From contig NZ_CP021780.1 in NCBI RefSeq assembly GCF_002192415.1, forward strand, positions 3,162,001-3,226,000: 64,000 bases of DNA. The letters run 5' to 3'. Under the pieces are notes generated by a model, which saw nothing but the letters and a program-made list of their open reading frames with translations, searched no databases and was not told where the DNA came from. Source of the DNA: Paenibacillus donghaensis. Lineage in GTDB: Bacteria; Bacillota; Bacilli; Paenibacillales; Paenibacillaceae. Below are positions 42,858 to 51,731 of the stretch, in pieces. The first letter of the stretch is position 1; every line of letters begins with the position of its first letter. The translations under genes and the position numbers were made by a program.

Positions 42858-43808
42858 ATGACTAAACCTACTAAAGTTATTCTGGAGCCAGCAGCACAAA
42901 AATTCGCCGATGATAACTCCAAACCGCCCTTCCTGCCCGACCTCGGACCTGAGAAGGGACGCGAAACCGTGGATCAGGTGCAGTCTGGAGATATAGCTAA
43001 ACCTGAAATCGAGCTGGAGGATCTTACTGTACCGGGAGGGCCAAAAGGCGAGGTATCCATTCGGATTGTGCGTCCGCCGAATTCCTCCTCCACCTCCCTG
43101 CCTGTTATTCTCTATATTCATGGGGCGGGTTGGGTGTTTGGCAATGCCCATACCCATGACCGCCTGATCCGTGAGCTGGCTGTAGGCGCTGAAGCAGCTG
43201 TAGTCTTCCCGAATTACAGTCTCTCCCCGGAAGCCAAGTACCCAACGGCAATTGAAGAGATTTATGCCGTCCTGACCTGGATCGCCGCAGAGGGCGGCAA
43301 GCATGGCCTTGATCACAGCAAACTGACGGTCGGCGGAGACAGTGTCGGCGGCAACATGGCGGCAGCCATTACCCTGATGGCCAAGGAACGCAGCGGGCCG
43401 AAGATTGCCAAGCAGCTGCTGTTCTATCCGGTGACGGATGCTTCCTTCGATACAGAATCGTATGAGCATTTCGCCGAAGGATATTTTCTGCAGCGGGATG
43501 GGATGCAATGGTTCTGGGATCAATACACAACCGACCCGGAGGAACGGGCGCAGATTACAGCCTCTCCGCTGCGCGCCAGCCTGGATCAGCTGAAGGGTCT
43601 GCCTGAAGCCCTGGTCATCACAGGTGAAGCCGACGTCTTGCGGGATGAAGGTGAAGCATACGCAGCCAAGCTGCGCGAAGCCGGTGTAACTGTTACGGCG
43701 GTGCGATTCCAGGGCATCATCCACGATTTCGTGATGCTGAACACTTTAGCCGACACCAACGCCAAAAAAGGCGCCCTCCTGCTCGCCACCTCATGGCTGA
43801 AGCAATAG
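42858..43808 (+). CDS. Alpha/beta hydrolase, HSL family esterase/lipase
   Basis: About 316 residues from the ATG at 42858 with AAAGGAG upstream. Oxyanion motif HGAGW (HGGGW type) in LYIHGAGWVFGN, nucleophile elbow GGDSVGGNMA (Ser), Asp in TGEADVLRDEGEAY and His in GIIHDFVML make a complete catalytic triad. It hydrolyses short acyl or aryl esters in related enzymes. It diverges from the propeller gene at 42687. Confidence 0.92.
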   Translation: MTKPTKVILEPAAQKFADDNSKPPFLPDLGPEKGRETVDQVQSGDIAKPEIELEDLTVPGGPKGEVSIRIVRPPNSSSTSLPVILYIHGAGWVFGNAHTHDRLIRELAVGAEAAVVFPNYSLSPEAKYPTAIEEIYAVLTWIAAEGGKHGLDHSKLTVGGDSVGGNMAAAITLMAKERSGPKIAKQLLFYPVTDASFDTESYEHFAEGYFLQRDGMQWFWDQYTTDPEERAQITASPLRASLDQLKGLPEALVITGEADVLRDEGEAYAAKLREAGVTVTAVRFQGIIHDFVMLNTLADTNAKKGALLLATSWLKQ

Positions 43809-43833
43809 AAGGCTCTAAGTAATCCGCATAAGC

Positions 43834-43935
43834 AAGTAGAAACGGCTTCGCCGTCCTTTTATAAGGACGGTACCGTTTCTGCGAGAAATAGAAGGACAAG
43901 TTATCGTGTGAAACATATAAATTCTTATATTTCAA
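43834..43935 (+). repeat. Long hairpin element of the GAAACGG family (copy 5)
   Basis: AAGTAGAAACGGCTTCGCCG, then GTCCTTTTATAAGGAC, TACCGTTTCTGCGAGAAATA, GAAGGACAAGTTATCGTGTG and the tail ATATAAATTCTTATATTTCA. It is followed directly by copy 6. The same layout as copies at 23383 and 52160. Confidence 0.85.
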
Positions 43936-44070
43936 GTAGAAACGGCTTCGCTGTCCTCTGCAAAGCGTATGCTTCCGAAGCAGCGATACTACGTATCGCT
44001 TTAAGGCATCCGTTTCTGCAAGAAATAGAAGGATAATTGATGGCATGAAACAATAAATTCTTATATTTAA
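43934..44070 (+). repeat. Long hairpin element of the GAAACGG family (copy 6, with insert)
   Basis: This begins AAGTAGAAACGGCTTCGCTG in tandem after copy 5. It carries the same insert as copy 4 (GCGTATGCTTCCGAAGCAGC, ACTACGTATCGC) and ends in AATAAATTCTTATATTTAAA. Together copies 5 and 6 fill the gap after the esterase gene. Confidence 0.85.
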
Positions 44071-44071
44071 A

Positions 44072-44116
44072 CAAAGGGGTGTCCGCTAGCCATCTGGCTG
44101 CTAGGACACCCCTTTG
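44072..44116. terminator. Rho-independent terminator, convergent genes
   Basis: CAAAGGGGTGTCC pairs with GGACACCCCTTTG (13 bp) around an inner GCTAGCCATCTGGCTGCTAG. It lies between the convergent esterase and TetR genes. Confidence 0.8.
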
Positions 44117-44160
44117 TGCTATATGCCGCCTTGCGCTGGTGGAATACGAACTCACTCGGC

Positions 44161-44739
44161 TTACTTCGAACGAAAGCCTTCGAACGCAGCCTGAACCAGA
44201 CTCTGCACATAAGCATCGTCCAGCTGTTCCCCCGTCAATAACAATCTGTAGAAAATCGGCCCATAAATCAGATCAATACTCAGGCCGATATCAAGCTTGG
44301 CCGGCAGCTCGCCTCTGTCCATTCCCCGCTGCAGCAGTTGGCCCGCTTCCCGGCGGCGCGGCTGGAAATAGCGGCTCCGGTAAGCTTCGGCTAATCCAGG
44401 GTCGAATTGGGCTTCCCCGGCTAATTCCGCCAGCACCTTGCCTTCGCGGCTGGTTAGATAACGGACCAGCACCGTGGCATGGTTCACGATGTCCTGAAAC
44501 ACAGAACCTGTATCGGGCAATGGCAGCCGTTCCGCGACATCCGAGAGGAACCCGTCCATGACCACAGCTGCCTTGTTGGGCCACCATTTATAAATGGTGG
44601 CTTTGCTGACTCCGGCCCGTTCGGCAATTTTTTCCACGGTAACTGCTCCGAACCCCTCTTCAAACAACAGCTCATAGGATGCTTTGAGGATGGATTGCTG
44701 GGACTCCAGATTTCGCGGCCGTCCTTTTTTTACGTTCAT
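44161..44739 (-). CDS. TetR/AcrR-family transcriptional regulator
   Basis: 192 residues. The N-terminal helix-turn-helix is VTVEKIAERAGVSKATIYKW at about 33-52; the C-terminal part (TetR_C type, GEAQFDPGLAEAYRSRYF) binds an unknown ligand. GGGAGG precedes the ATG. It diverges from an MFS transporter gene, which it probably represses. Confidence 0.88.
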   Translation of the reverse strand: MNVKKGRPRNLESQQSILKASYELLFEEGFGAVTVEKIAERAGVSKATIYKWWPNKAAVVMDGFLSDVAERLPLPDTGSVFQDIVNHATVLVRYLTSREGKVLAELAGEAQFDPGLAEAYRSRYFQPRRREAGQLLQRGMDRGELPAKLDIGLSIDLIYGPIFYRLLLTGEQLDDAYVQSLVQAAFEGFRSK

Positions 44740-44757
44740 CTATATGACCTCCCTTAG

Positions 44758-44855
44758 AAAACGATACGTACATTATACTAAATTAACAAAAAAATGAAAA
44801 TGACTATTTACAAAACGATACGTTCAGTATATTATATGAGGATCAAATACTGAAC
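44758..44855. promoter_or_regulatory. Candidate TetR operators between the TetR and MFS genes
   Basis: AAAACGATACGT occurs twice, at 44758-44769 and 44812-44823, 54 bp apart. GTTCAGTAT (44822-44830) and ATACTGAAC (44847-44855) are an inverted repeat. The layout fits a divergent regulator/transporter control region. Confidence 0.5.
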
Positions 44856-44889
44856 ACAACGTTCACTAATTGCTAAAGGAGGAATTATC

Positions 44890-46083
44890 ATGCACACCAA
44901 TCAGGCTAAAGAGCAAAAGCAAATTTCACAGGGGCTTACTTTTCTGCTCGCAGCCGCCTGCGGTCTTATCGTTGCCAATCTGTATTATGCGCAAACCCTG
45001 GTAGGTCCGATCAGCGCCGCTACTGGGCTGTCATCCTCTGCTGCCGGATTCATTGTCACCATCACCCAGCTTGGGTATGTTCTCGGCCTGCTGTTCATCG
45101 TTCCGCTCAGCGATATTGTCGAGAACCGGCGGCTGACTGTGGTTTCACTGATCGCCTCGGTCGCCGCACTGCTTGCGGCAGCCTTCGCCCCCCATGCCGC
45201 CTTGTTCCTGACCGCTTCCTTATTCATCGGACTGGGGTCCGTAGCCGCTCAGGTTCTGGTTCCATATGCTACCTACCTCGCTTCTGAAGAACAGCGCGGC
45301 CGTGTGGTGGGGAACGTAATGAGCGGGCTGTTGCTGGGCATTATGTTCGCCCGTCCGGTCGCAAGCTTCGTGGCCAGCCTCTGGGGCTGGCAGTCCATCT
45401 TCATCCTGTCGGCCATTGTCATTGCTGCACTTACACTTCTGCTGTCCCGCACGCTGCCGAAACGCCGGCCCACTCCTGAAATGAACTATGGCCAGCTTGT
45501 CGCCTCCTTGGGAACTCTGCTGAAAAGCACACCGGTTCTGCGCCGCCGCGCCCTCTATCAAGCCAGCTTATTCGGTTCCTTCAGTCTGTTCTGGACGACC
45601 GTCCCGCTGCGGCTAGCCGATCATTACGGCTTGTCCCAGCAAGGCATTGCCTGGTTTGCTCTGGCTGGAGTGGGCGGAGCCATAGCAGCACCGATCGCCG
45701 GAAGACTGGCCGATAAGGGCTGGACCAATCTTCTGACAGGGCTGGCGATGATCATCGCCGCCGCCTCCTTCCTGCTGGCTTACCTCTTCCAGAGCCATTC
45801 ATCCACAGCCCTCGGTCTGCTTGTACTGACCGCAATTATGCTGGATATGGCGGTGTCGGGCAACCTGGTGCTTGGACAACGGGCAATCTATACACTGGGC
45901 AATGAGGCCAGAGGCCGGTTGAACGGACTGTTTATGTCCATCTTCTTCATCGGCGGAGCGGTTGGCTCTTCCCTGGGAGGCTGGTCGTATGCCCAGGGCG
46001 GCTGGAGCTTAACTACATTAATTGGACTGTTGCTCCCTGTGCTGGCTTTCCTGTATTTCCTTACACAAAAAGAAACGGCTTAA
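44890..46083 (+). CDS. MFS transporter (drug-efflux type)
   Basis: 397 residues, about 12 membrane segments. Conserved MFS features: [20 protein letters not shown] (loop 2-3 motif A-like) and [16 protein letters not shown]. The ribosome binding site AAAGGAGG lies 8 bases before the ATG. The last codons (KETA, stop TAA) come from a dispersed hairpin element, so the natural C-terminus may once have differed. Substrate unknown. Confidence 0.88.
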   Translation: MHTNQAKEQKQISQGLTFLLAAACGLIVANLYYAQTLVGPISAATGLSSSAAGFIVTITQLGYVLGLLFIVPLSDIVENRRLTVVSLIASVAALLAAAFAPHAALFLTASLFIGLGSVAAQVLVPYATYLASEEQRGRVVGNVMSGLLLGIMFARPVASFVASLWGWQSIFILSAIVIAALTLLLSRTLPKRRPTPEMNYGQLVASLGTLLKSTPVLRRRALYQASLFGSFSLFWTTVPLRLADHYGLSQQGIAWFALAGVGGAIAAPIAGRLADKGWTNLLTGLAMIIAAASFLLAYLFQSHSSTALGLLVLTAIMLDMAVSGNLVLGQRAIYTLGNEARGRLNGLFMSIFFIGGAVGSSLGGWSYAQGGWSLTTLIGLLLPVLAFLYFLTQKETA

Positions 46084-46124
46084 GCCGTCCTCTGAAAGAG
46101 GCGGCATCCGTTTCTGCGAGAAAC
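46071..46124 (+). repeat. Short hairpin element of the GAAACGG family (copy 7), overlaps the MFS stop codon
   Basis: AGAAACGGCTTAAGCCGTCC, CTCTGAAAGAG, then GCATCCGTTTCTGCGAGAAA. The first bases encode the last residues of the MFS protein (Lys-Glu-Thr-Ala-stop). It is close to the copy at 4771. Confidence 0.85.
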
Positions 46125-46292
46125 GGATGCCTGGTTACTAGAAGATATATAGTTAACATATTAATTGTTATGTTAACTATATTTAAATTAAATATTATCT
46201 CTTCGTTAATTAGAATTTTATTCCAACCAAATGAAACTTTATCTCCGCTACATAGGTCTAATGAGTATAAGACCTTCAAGGAGATGAAATGA

Positions 46293-47633
46293 ATGACACG
46301 TTCCAGAACACTGCTGACCACCTTGCTAGCCGCTTCCCTAGTCATAGCCGGGACAACGGTTTATTCCCTCCAGGATAACCAAACCGCGGCCGCCCCGCAG
46401 GCAACCATTACTCCCACATCTTCCCCCTCGGTACAGCAGTCCCCCGCCAAGCCGTTGAAGCTGAAATGGCAGGCTAAGACTGATGGAACCGGGCTGTACG
46501 ATGCTGTTACCCCTGCCACTGGCGAGCTTGTCTATTATTCGGAACACGGTAACCTTCAGGCCGCCGAGATCACTTCAGGCCATGTCAAATGGACATATCC
46601 GAAGGGCACACATCCGGAAATCGTTACGGCCAACTCCGTCATTTGCATCACCTCTGATGGTAATCTGGTTAAACTGGATGCTTGGAGCGGCAAGCTGATC
46701 TGGAAGGTGAAGGTCGCTCAAGCGCCGATTGAGATCGGTGCACATGCCTATTTGGAGAAGAATACGATCTATGTAATCAATGAAAGCGGCGGAATCTCAG
46801 CCCACAACGCAGTCACCGGTACTGAAATCTGGCACAACAAATCACTACCCATGTATGTCAGCGACTATATTGGTCTGAAAAACGGAAAGTTGCTCGTTTC
46901 CAGCACTGTAGACAATATCCGTAACCAATTTTTTGGACTGGACCCTGCTACAGGTAAAGTATCATGGAGGATTGAAGGCCGTTATTCGCTGGTTTCAGCC
47001 GCAAATGGGAAGCTCATGTTGCGGCAGCAGCCCGAATTCGTCACTCCGGCAACTGATAATACCCCCGTTCCAGGTCCACTGCTGACCCTGGTTACCCTCA
47101 ACATCGCAACAGGCACAATCAGCAAACCCACTGATTACGAGCCGCTGCAAGATATTAACGGGCTTAACCATGTGTATACTTCTTTTCAAGGGGGTTACAT
47201 CTACAGTACGGACAGTCATGTGGAGGATTCGGTATACGAGCTGAAACGGATAAAGCTTGCGCCAAGCAGCGGAGTCCCGTCCAAAAGCTATGAAACGTTT
47301 GGCTCCTGGGTGGCGGGCCCGGTGCAAGGGAAGGCTTTTTTCCAGAAAGGCACGCAGCTTACAGCCGTTAACATAGCAGACGACAGCACCGTATCCGTAA
47401 CAACACCAAATCATAGCCAGGTGATCAAGCTTACTGTTATTGGCCAAGGCCTATTCGCCGGCTATGAGGATGGCAGCTTCGTGATCACCCATGCAGCAAA
47501 TGGCTCATTTCTCGGCGCCTTGAACACGGGCGCGTCAGAATACGGGGAGATCTGGGTTGAACAAGAAACCGTTCTACTGCAGACGGATCAAGGTCTGTTT
47601 GCGTTCGAGCTTCCGGCAGATCTGAGGAGTTAA
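46293..47633 (+). CDS. PQQ-binding-like beta-propeller repeat protein, exported
   Basis: 446 residues with an N-terminal signal or anchor (LLTTLLAASLVIAGTTVY), a Thr/Pro/Ser-rich linker, then propeller repeats: YDAVTPATGELVYYS, LDAWSGKLIWKVKV, HNAVTGTEIWHNK and LDPATGKVSWRIEG. AAGGAG lies 9 bases before the ATG. It resembles the protein at 41368 in length and plan, but sequence identity is low by eye. It is convergent with gerPE, overlapping its stop. Confidence 0.82.
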   Translation: MTRSRTLLTTLLAASLVIAGTTVYSLQDNQTAAAPQATITPTSSPSVQQSPAKPLKLKWQAKTDGTGLYDAVTPATGELVYYSEHGNLQAAEITSGHVKWTYPKGTHPEIVTANSVICITSDGNLVKLDAWSGKLIWKVKVAQAPIEIGAHAYLEKNTIYVINESGGISAHNAVTGTEIWHNKSLPMYVSDYIGLKNGKLLVSSTVDNIRNQFFGLDPATGKVSWRIEGRYSLVSAANGKLMLRQQPEFVTPATDNTPVPGPLLTLVTLNIATGTISKPTDYEPLQDINGLNHVYTSFQGGYIYSTDSHVEDSVYELKRIKLAPSSGVPSKSYETFGSWVAGPVQGKAFFQKGTQLTAVNIADDSTVSVTTPNHSQVIKLTVIGQGLFAGYEDGSFVITHAANGSFLGALNTGASEYGEIWVEQETVLLQTDQGLFAFELPADLRS

Positions 47634-48034
47634 TCAGCAGTTTGCCGGTATCCCGAGGTCGATGTCACACTGCTTAACTTAATCCGGCTGCCGTCCCCAA
47701 GCTGAAACACGGCCGCGTCTGAAACAGAAAGGATTCTAATTGCTTCCAGCCTGATCCAAGATTCCGCCGAAGCGATCGACAGCTCTACCTCTTCCGCAAG
47801 TGCTGCATGGTCTGCCCGTGATGTAACAGCTGTTGCGAACGGTTCAGCGGAGGTAGTTCTACTATTAGGTCCAGACTCATCCACGTCGTCTGCCTGTTGT
47901 TGCTGTATGCCATCCGGTCCGCTTACCTTTATTCCGGTATAGTTGGACCGGAGTTCAGCCGATGTGCCGCAGATAAATAGGGAGCCGTAGGATAAGTCAC
48001 CGATAAACACGCTACTGACCGCCAGATTCCGCAT
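47630..48034 (-). CDS. gerPE: Spore germination protein GerPE
   Basis: 134 residues. SVFIGDLSYGSLFICGTSAEL at the N-terminus and IASAESWIRLEAIRILSVSDAAVFQLGDG are typical of GerPE. GAGGGG lies 6 bases before the ATG, 3 bp after gerPD. GerP proteins sit in the coat and help germinants pass. It is the last gene of the operon here; gerPF, which follows in other genomes, is absent. Confidence 0.88.
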   Translation of the reverse strand: MRNLAVSSVFIGDLSYGSLFICGTSAELRSNYTGIKVSGPDGIQQQQADDVDESGPNSRTTSAEPFATAVTSRADHAALAEEVELSIASAESWIRLEAIRILSVSDAAVFQLGDGSRIKLSSVTSTSGYRQTAD

Positions 48035-48037
48035 GTT

Positions 48038-48244
48038 TTACCCCTCTTTGATGGAGTTTGCCGATCCGGCATCTGCAGGTTTCCCACTTGTCGAATCGGC
48101 AACAATATTCACCCCACTGTTATGAACAGACGAACAATCAATGGTTTGGGTATCACCCACCAGAAATACAGAAGAGCCTGAAATGGAAATAACCTTAACC
48201 GCACCGATATTCAGCTCTTTGTTAACCACCAGCAACTTCAACAT
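48038..48244 (-). CDS. gerPD: Spore germination protein GerPD
   Basis: 68 residues: LLVVNKELNIGAVKVISISG, then SSVFLVGDTQTIDCSS. This matches the short GerPD family in size and pattern. GGGGAGGG precedes the ATG. It lies between gerPC and gerPE. Confidence 0.88.
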   Translation of the reverse strand: MLKLLVVNKELNIGAVKVISISGSSVFLVGDTQTIDCSSVHNSGVNIVADSTSGKPADAGSANSIKEG

Positions 48245-48279
48245 TGTTCCCTCCCCCTGCTTCCACCCATCAACGATAT

Positions 48280-48861
48280 CTATCTGTGACGCAGCAGCTC
48301 CATATGACGCATCACTGCAGAATCAATATCCGCCTGGATCTGCCTAATAATAGACTCCACAACGGCTCCTTCATCTTGGTCCCGTTCCTCTACTGGCGGA
48401 AGCTGGCCCAGATATTCCCGAATCCTTGGTGCCATCTGCCGCTCCAGATCCTGAATCACCAGCTGGATATGCTGCGGAGTCGCCGCTACAGCCTGCTCTG
48501 TACCAAGACGGGAGAATTGTTGCGGGACTTCTTGCTGCAAATAGCTGATCACCCGGGGTTGTATCTGTTGAACCAGGCGCTCATTTGGGTCCTCCTGCTG
48601 GTAGACAGGCTGTCCATTAACGGTCGCATGCTCCAGCGGATTACCATCTCCCGGCGTCATGCCAATATTCAGGGTACCCTCCAGCTTCTCAATTTTGAGC
48701 TGTTCAAAATGATAATTGACAGGTCCGCTGCTCACAGCGGAATTCTGCTTCAAGCTGTCAATGTCCTGACGCATTTCTCTTAGCAGCAGCTCCACTTGCT
48801 GCAGCTTCTCCGTCTGCGCCCTCAGCGCATAGAAGAATTGCTGAATATCATACGGGTGCAT
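48280..48861 (-). CDS. gerPC: Spore germination protein GerPC
   Basis: 193 residues. It begins with a coiled-coil region (QQFFYALRAQTEKLQQVE, LLLREMRQDIDSLKQN) followed by VNYHFEQLKIEKLEGTLNIG and MTPGDGNPLE, hallmarks of GerPC. AGGAGGGGG precedes the ATG. GerPC is the largest member of the set and is thought to hold the others in the coat. Confidence 0.92.
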   Translation of the reverse strand: MHPYDIQQFFYALRAQTEKLQQVELLLREMRQDIDSLKQNSAVSSGPVNYHFEQLKIEKLEGTLNIGMTPGDGNPLEHATVNGQPVYQQEDPNERLVQQIQPRVISYLQQEVPQQFSRLGTEQAVAATPQHIQLVIQDLERQMAPRIREYLGQLPPVEERDQDEGAVVESIIRQIQADIDSAVMRHMELLRHR

Positions 48862-48903
48862 ACAACCCCCTCCTATAGTTCATTGTATGCACCGTGCGGG
48901 CGG

Positions 48904-49128
48904 CTAATTCGGGCCTGGAGACAGCTTAGCCGCAGCAGGAAGTGGAACAACCGGCAGCTCCGCAGGCGGTTCAGCCTGTGCTTTGGGCGAGACCGCTTCC
49001 TGAAGAGGGGACGCACGGGAGATGGCATTGATTTTGCCGGCTGTACCGATCTGCAGCACCGAGGAATTGGAAACGGAGCCAATATTCAAATAATGTACAG
49101 AAATGCTCTGGTATACCGTCAAACCCAT
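48904..49128 (-). CDS. gerPB: Spore germination protein GerPB
   Basis: 74 residues: GLTVYQSISVHYLNIGSVSN followed by SSVLQIGTAGKINAISRAS, the GerPB core, then a Pro/Ala-rich tail. AAGGATG precedes the ATG. The gap to gerPC is about 40 bp. Confidence 0.9.
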   Translation of the reverse strand: MGLTVYQSISVHYLNIGSVSNSSVLQIGTAGKINAISRASPLQEAVSPKAQAEPPAELPVVPLPAAAKLSPGPN

Positions 49129-49149
49129 TCCATCACATCCTTAAGGCAG

Positions 49150-49368
49150 CTACACCTGATCTACTACATCTGAATCCAACGTGTTTGTGCTGCTTGCCTG
49201 GTTGTTGGTAATATTGGTGCCAATGGAGTCGCCGACGGAGAAGGAGTTGGCCCCGGCATGAATTTTGGAATTGCTGCTCAGGATCACGGAAGCCGTATTT
49301 CCTACCAGGACAGTGGAGCTGGGGCCCACGCTGTTGATCTTGATATTGCCGATGATGGATACCACCAT
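49150..49368 (-). CDS. gerPA: Spore germination protein GerPA (GerPA/GerPF family)
   Basis: 72 residues from the ATG at 49368 with GGGGAGTGGA just before. It reads VVSIIGNIKINSVGPSSTVLV, then NTLDSDVVDQV at the C-terminus, the GerPA/GerPF signature. First gene of the operon. GerPA and GerPF are paralogues, so the label rests on position. A CATA-type -10 (SigK-like) lies upstream near 49400, but I could not confirm a -35. Confidence 0.88.
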   Translation of the reverse strand: MVVSIIGNIKINSVGPSSTVLVGNTASVILSSNSKIHAGANSFSVGDSIGTNITNNQASSTNTLDSDVVDQV

Positions 49369-49481
49369 TCCACTCCCCTTTTCAGAATGATAACCCATTC
49401 TATGTAGAGCTCCGCCCATTTGTCACTAAACCTCGCCCGCGCCCATATGATGAATACAAAACCCGAGGAGGGATTCACTCC

Positions 49482-49931
49482 ATGAGTTCAGGCAAAGGAA
49501 ATCCGCTCGACTGGCTGCGTAATGATCCTTTTTTCGCCAATCAGATATCACTTAAGGCACTGGAGGAGCAATGGAAGCTGGACCCGGATGCCATCGACAG
49601 CTATGTGGATAAGGTTATCCGGGAAGCCACCCCTTCTCTGTCCCCCACCAGCAAAACCAAACTGAAGTTCGAGCATGTGGATACCCACAGCTTCCTGATT
49701 ACTAAGATCCGTATTCCCAGCTCGATCCATCCCGAGAACCTGTGGCTGCAGTTGTACCGGACTCAGCTGAAGATCGGCGGCCTTGCCAATGACCGGAGTG
49801 AAGTGATCACGCTGCCTGTCCCAGTTAATCCCAACCAGAGCCGGGCGACCTTTAAGCAAGGTACGCTTCAGCTGAAAATGCCAAAACTATCCGCCGGACG
49901 CTATAAGGATATTCCCGTACGTTTCCTATAA
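49482..49931 (+). CDS. Hsp20/alpha-crystallin-like protein (GerT/CotM-like)
   Basis: 149 residues. The C-terminal part (about 60-149) has the small heat-shock fold: VDTHSFLITKIRIPSSIHPENL, LKIGGLANDRSEVITLP and FKQGTLQLKMPKLS. GAGGAGGG precedes the ATG. It diverges from gerPA by about 110 bp, so a coat role like GerT or CotM is likely. It is followed by a terminator. Confidence 0.8.
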   Translation: MSSGKGNPLDWLRNDPFFANQISLKALEEQWKLDPDAIDSYVDKVIREATPSLSPTSKTKLKFEHVDTHSFLITKIRIPSSIHPENLWLQLYRTQLKIGGLANDRSEVITLPVPVNPNQSRATFKQGTLQLKMPKLSAGRYKDIPVRFL

Positions 49932-50002
49932 TATATTCCATATTTTCGCACGAAACGGCCTGACCTCTTGCCCTATTGGGGACCAAAAAGTCGCTTACAA
50001 TC

Positions 50003-50037
50003 AAAACAGCGTATAATTTATGTTATACGCTGTTTTT
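50003..50037 (+). terminator. Rho-independent terminator after the Hsp20-like gene
   Basis: AAAACAGCGTATAA pairs with TTATACGCTGTTTTT (14 bp stem) and ends in T5. Confidence 0.85.
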
Positions 50038-50121
50038 CTGATGCTATTTTTAGTGTTTTTATCCGCAACATTCATGGATAATGGGATGAGTACACCCATT
50101 TCATTTAGGAGGCGTTTCTGC

Positions 50122-50817
50122 ATGCTGCAAGATGCGTGGTTTACGGTTCAGGCGATTGATTCTCACACCTATGCCATCAGTGAATATGGACATTGGGAGA
50201 AAGTGCATTCTTTTCTGCCGATCACCATCATTACGACTCATGCCCACACCGATCATATTGGCAGCCACGGAGAATTCGATACTATCCTGGTTCACCCCCA
50301 AGATGAGGCTTGGCTAGTTCACGGCATTACAGGTTTATCGATTGAACAAATAAGACGGGATATCGGCAGGGATCTGACCCTGACCCCGCCCGCCAGCTTC
50401 AACCCTGACTCTTACACTCCTTATCAAGGGAAACCCACAGGGCTGTTGAATGATGGGCAGCAGCTTGATCTTGGAGCCAGAACACTAACGATTTATCATA
50501 CCCCCGGACATTCGCCGGGACATATCTGTGTATTCGATCAGCCGAGCGGTTATCTGTTCACAGGCGATCTGTTATATGATGAAACACCCGTGTATGCCTT
50601 CTATCCTTCTACCGACCCTGCAGCTCTGGTTCAATCACTGGACAGAATAACGCGGATTGCCGGAGTTTCCAGAATCTTCGGATCTCATAATACACTTGGG
50701 CTTGCCCCCGATATTTTGCAGGAGGTCACACTTGCGGTGAGCCAGCTAAGAGAGCGGGATCTGGTCCGCCACGGAACGGGGATACACACCTTCAAGGGAT
50801 TTAGCCTGCAATTCTAA
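50122..50817 (+). CDS. MBL-fold metallo-hydrolase
   Basis: 231 residues from the ATG at 50122 with AGGAGG 9 bases before; the upstream extension begins inside a terminator hairpin. The metal motif THAHTDHIG (HxHxDH), the third His in TPGHSPGHICVF, Asp in FTGDLLYDE and His in FGSHNTLG are present. Family members include glyoxalase II-type thioesterases and lactonases; the substrate is unknown. Confidence 0.88.
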   Translation: MLQDAWFTVQAIDSHTYAISEYGHWEKVHSFLPITIITTHAHTDHIGSHGEFDTILVHPQDEAWLVHGITGLSIEQIRRDIGRDLTLTPPASFNPDSYTPYQGKPTGLLNDGQQLDLGARTLTIYHTPGHSPGHICVFDQPSGYLFTGDLLYDETPVYAFYPSTDPAALVQSLDRITRIAGVSRIFGSHNTLGLAPDILQEVTLAVSQLRERDLVRHGTGIHTFKGFSLQF

Positions 50818-51731
50818 TATGGAGCATCTGCAGTAGTTTCTTTATAAGCAGCCCAGTCGACTCGGTGCTTGCCTGCATCCACTGCGCCGCGGCTGCCATA
50901 CTCGCGGTAACACACCGTCCGCTTATTCTCCGGGTTGTCCCAGTGATCCCACCCTGACGGATGAATATGGGGACCCAGCAGGCAATCGACAAAATCAGTT
51001 CTGGCGTACGCCCGCCATGGGCGGCCCAGATACACATTCCGCACTCCTGCTTCTGCGCTTAAATAACAATCCTTAAATACATAGCCCTGCTCCTGCCCTT
51101 CCGGTGTGGAAGCTGCCGTAATGAATCCCGGCCCCCCGGAGTGGTGCAGCAGACTGTGGATTTCACAATGCTCGAATCTGGCTTCGGCGCCGCCGAAGAT
51201 GAAATCGACGGTTCCTTCAATATAGCAATACTGATACAATTGGCGGCAGACCTCATGTTTCTCGCGCAGCGGTATGCCGGCAAACGGCAGCCCTTCCTTG
51301 GTAGCCGGCGGCAGCGGTCCGGTGAACAGCGTATCCTGATGCCCCCTGAAGGTACAGTTGCGGAACACGGTCTGATCACAATGGGCATAGACGGCCAACG
51401 CTTGACCCACCTTCGGGCCTTGGCCGGATGTATTGGATACCGTTATATTCTCCACCAGCAATTCACTGCCGCCGAGAAATAAGGTAGGGGTAGCGAAGGT
51501 GCCCCATTCTTCCCCGTTCTCATCCAGTCCCCTTGCGAATCGGTTCATGGTAATCTCCACATGTCCTATGCCCCGAATCACCAGCTTAGAGCGATAGATC
51601 CTGACCAACTCCTCATACACCCCTGATAGAATATACAGCGTATCCGTCCGATTATCCGGCTGACGCTCCAGCGCGTCCACCGCCTCCTGAATCGTGTGGT
51701 AGTCACAATATTCTTCATGTCCAACCAGCAT
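50814..51731 (-). CDS. Pectinesterase (carbohydrate esterase family 8)
   Basis: 305 residues of right-handed parallel beta-helix. Catalytic residues of CE8 appear: Gln in GQALAVYAH, Asp in GHQDTLFTG, Asp in GTVDFIFGG and Arg in YLGRPWRAYAR. There is no signal peptide, so it may be intracellular or exported by an unknown route, as in some Paenibacillus enzymes. It removes methyl groups from pectin. Confidence 0.93.
   Translation of the reverse strand: MLVGHEEYCDYHTIQEAVDALERQPDNRTDTLYILSGVYEELVRIYRSKLVIRGIGHVEITMNRFARGLDENGEEWGTFATPTLFLGGSELLVENITVSNTSGQGPKVGQALAVYAHCDQTVFRNCTFRGHQDTLFTGPLPPATKEGLPFAGIPLREKHEVCRQLYQYCYIEGTVDFIFGGAEARFEHCEIHSLLHHSGGPGFITAASTPEGQEQGYVFKDCYLSAEAGVRNVYLGRPWRAYARTDFVDCLLGPHIHPSGWDHWDNPENKRTVCYREYGSRGAVDAGKHRVDWAAYKETTADAPY

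Noticed and set aside
43717..44155. Minus-strand open frames after the esterase gene
   Set aside because: They consist of the two tandem hairpin repeats and the esterase gene read backwards.
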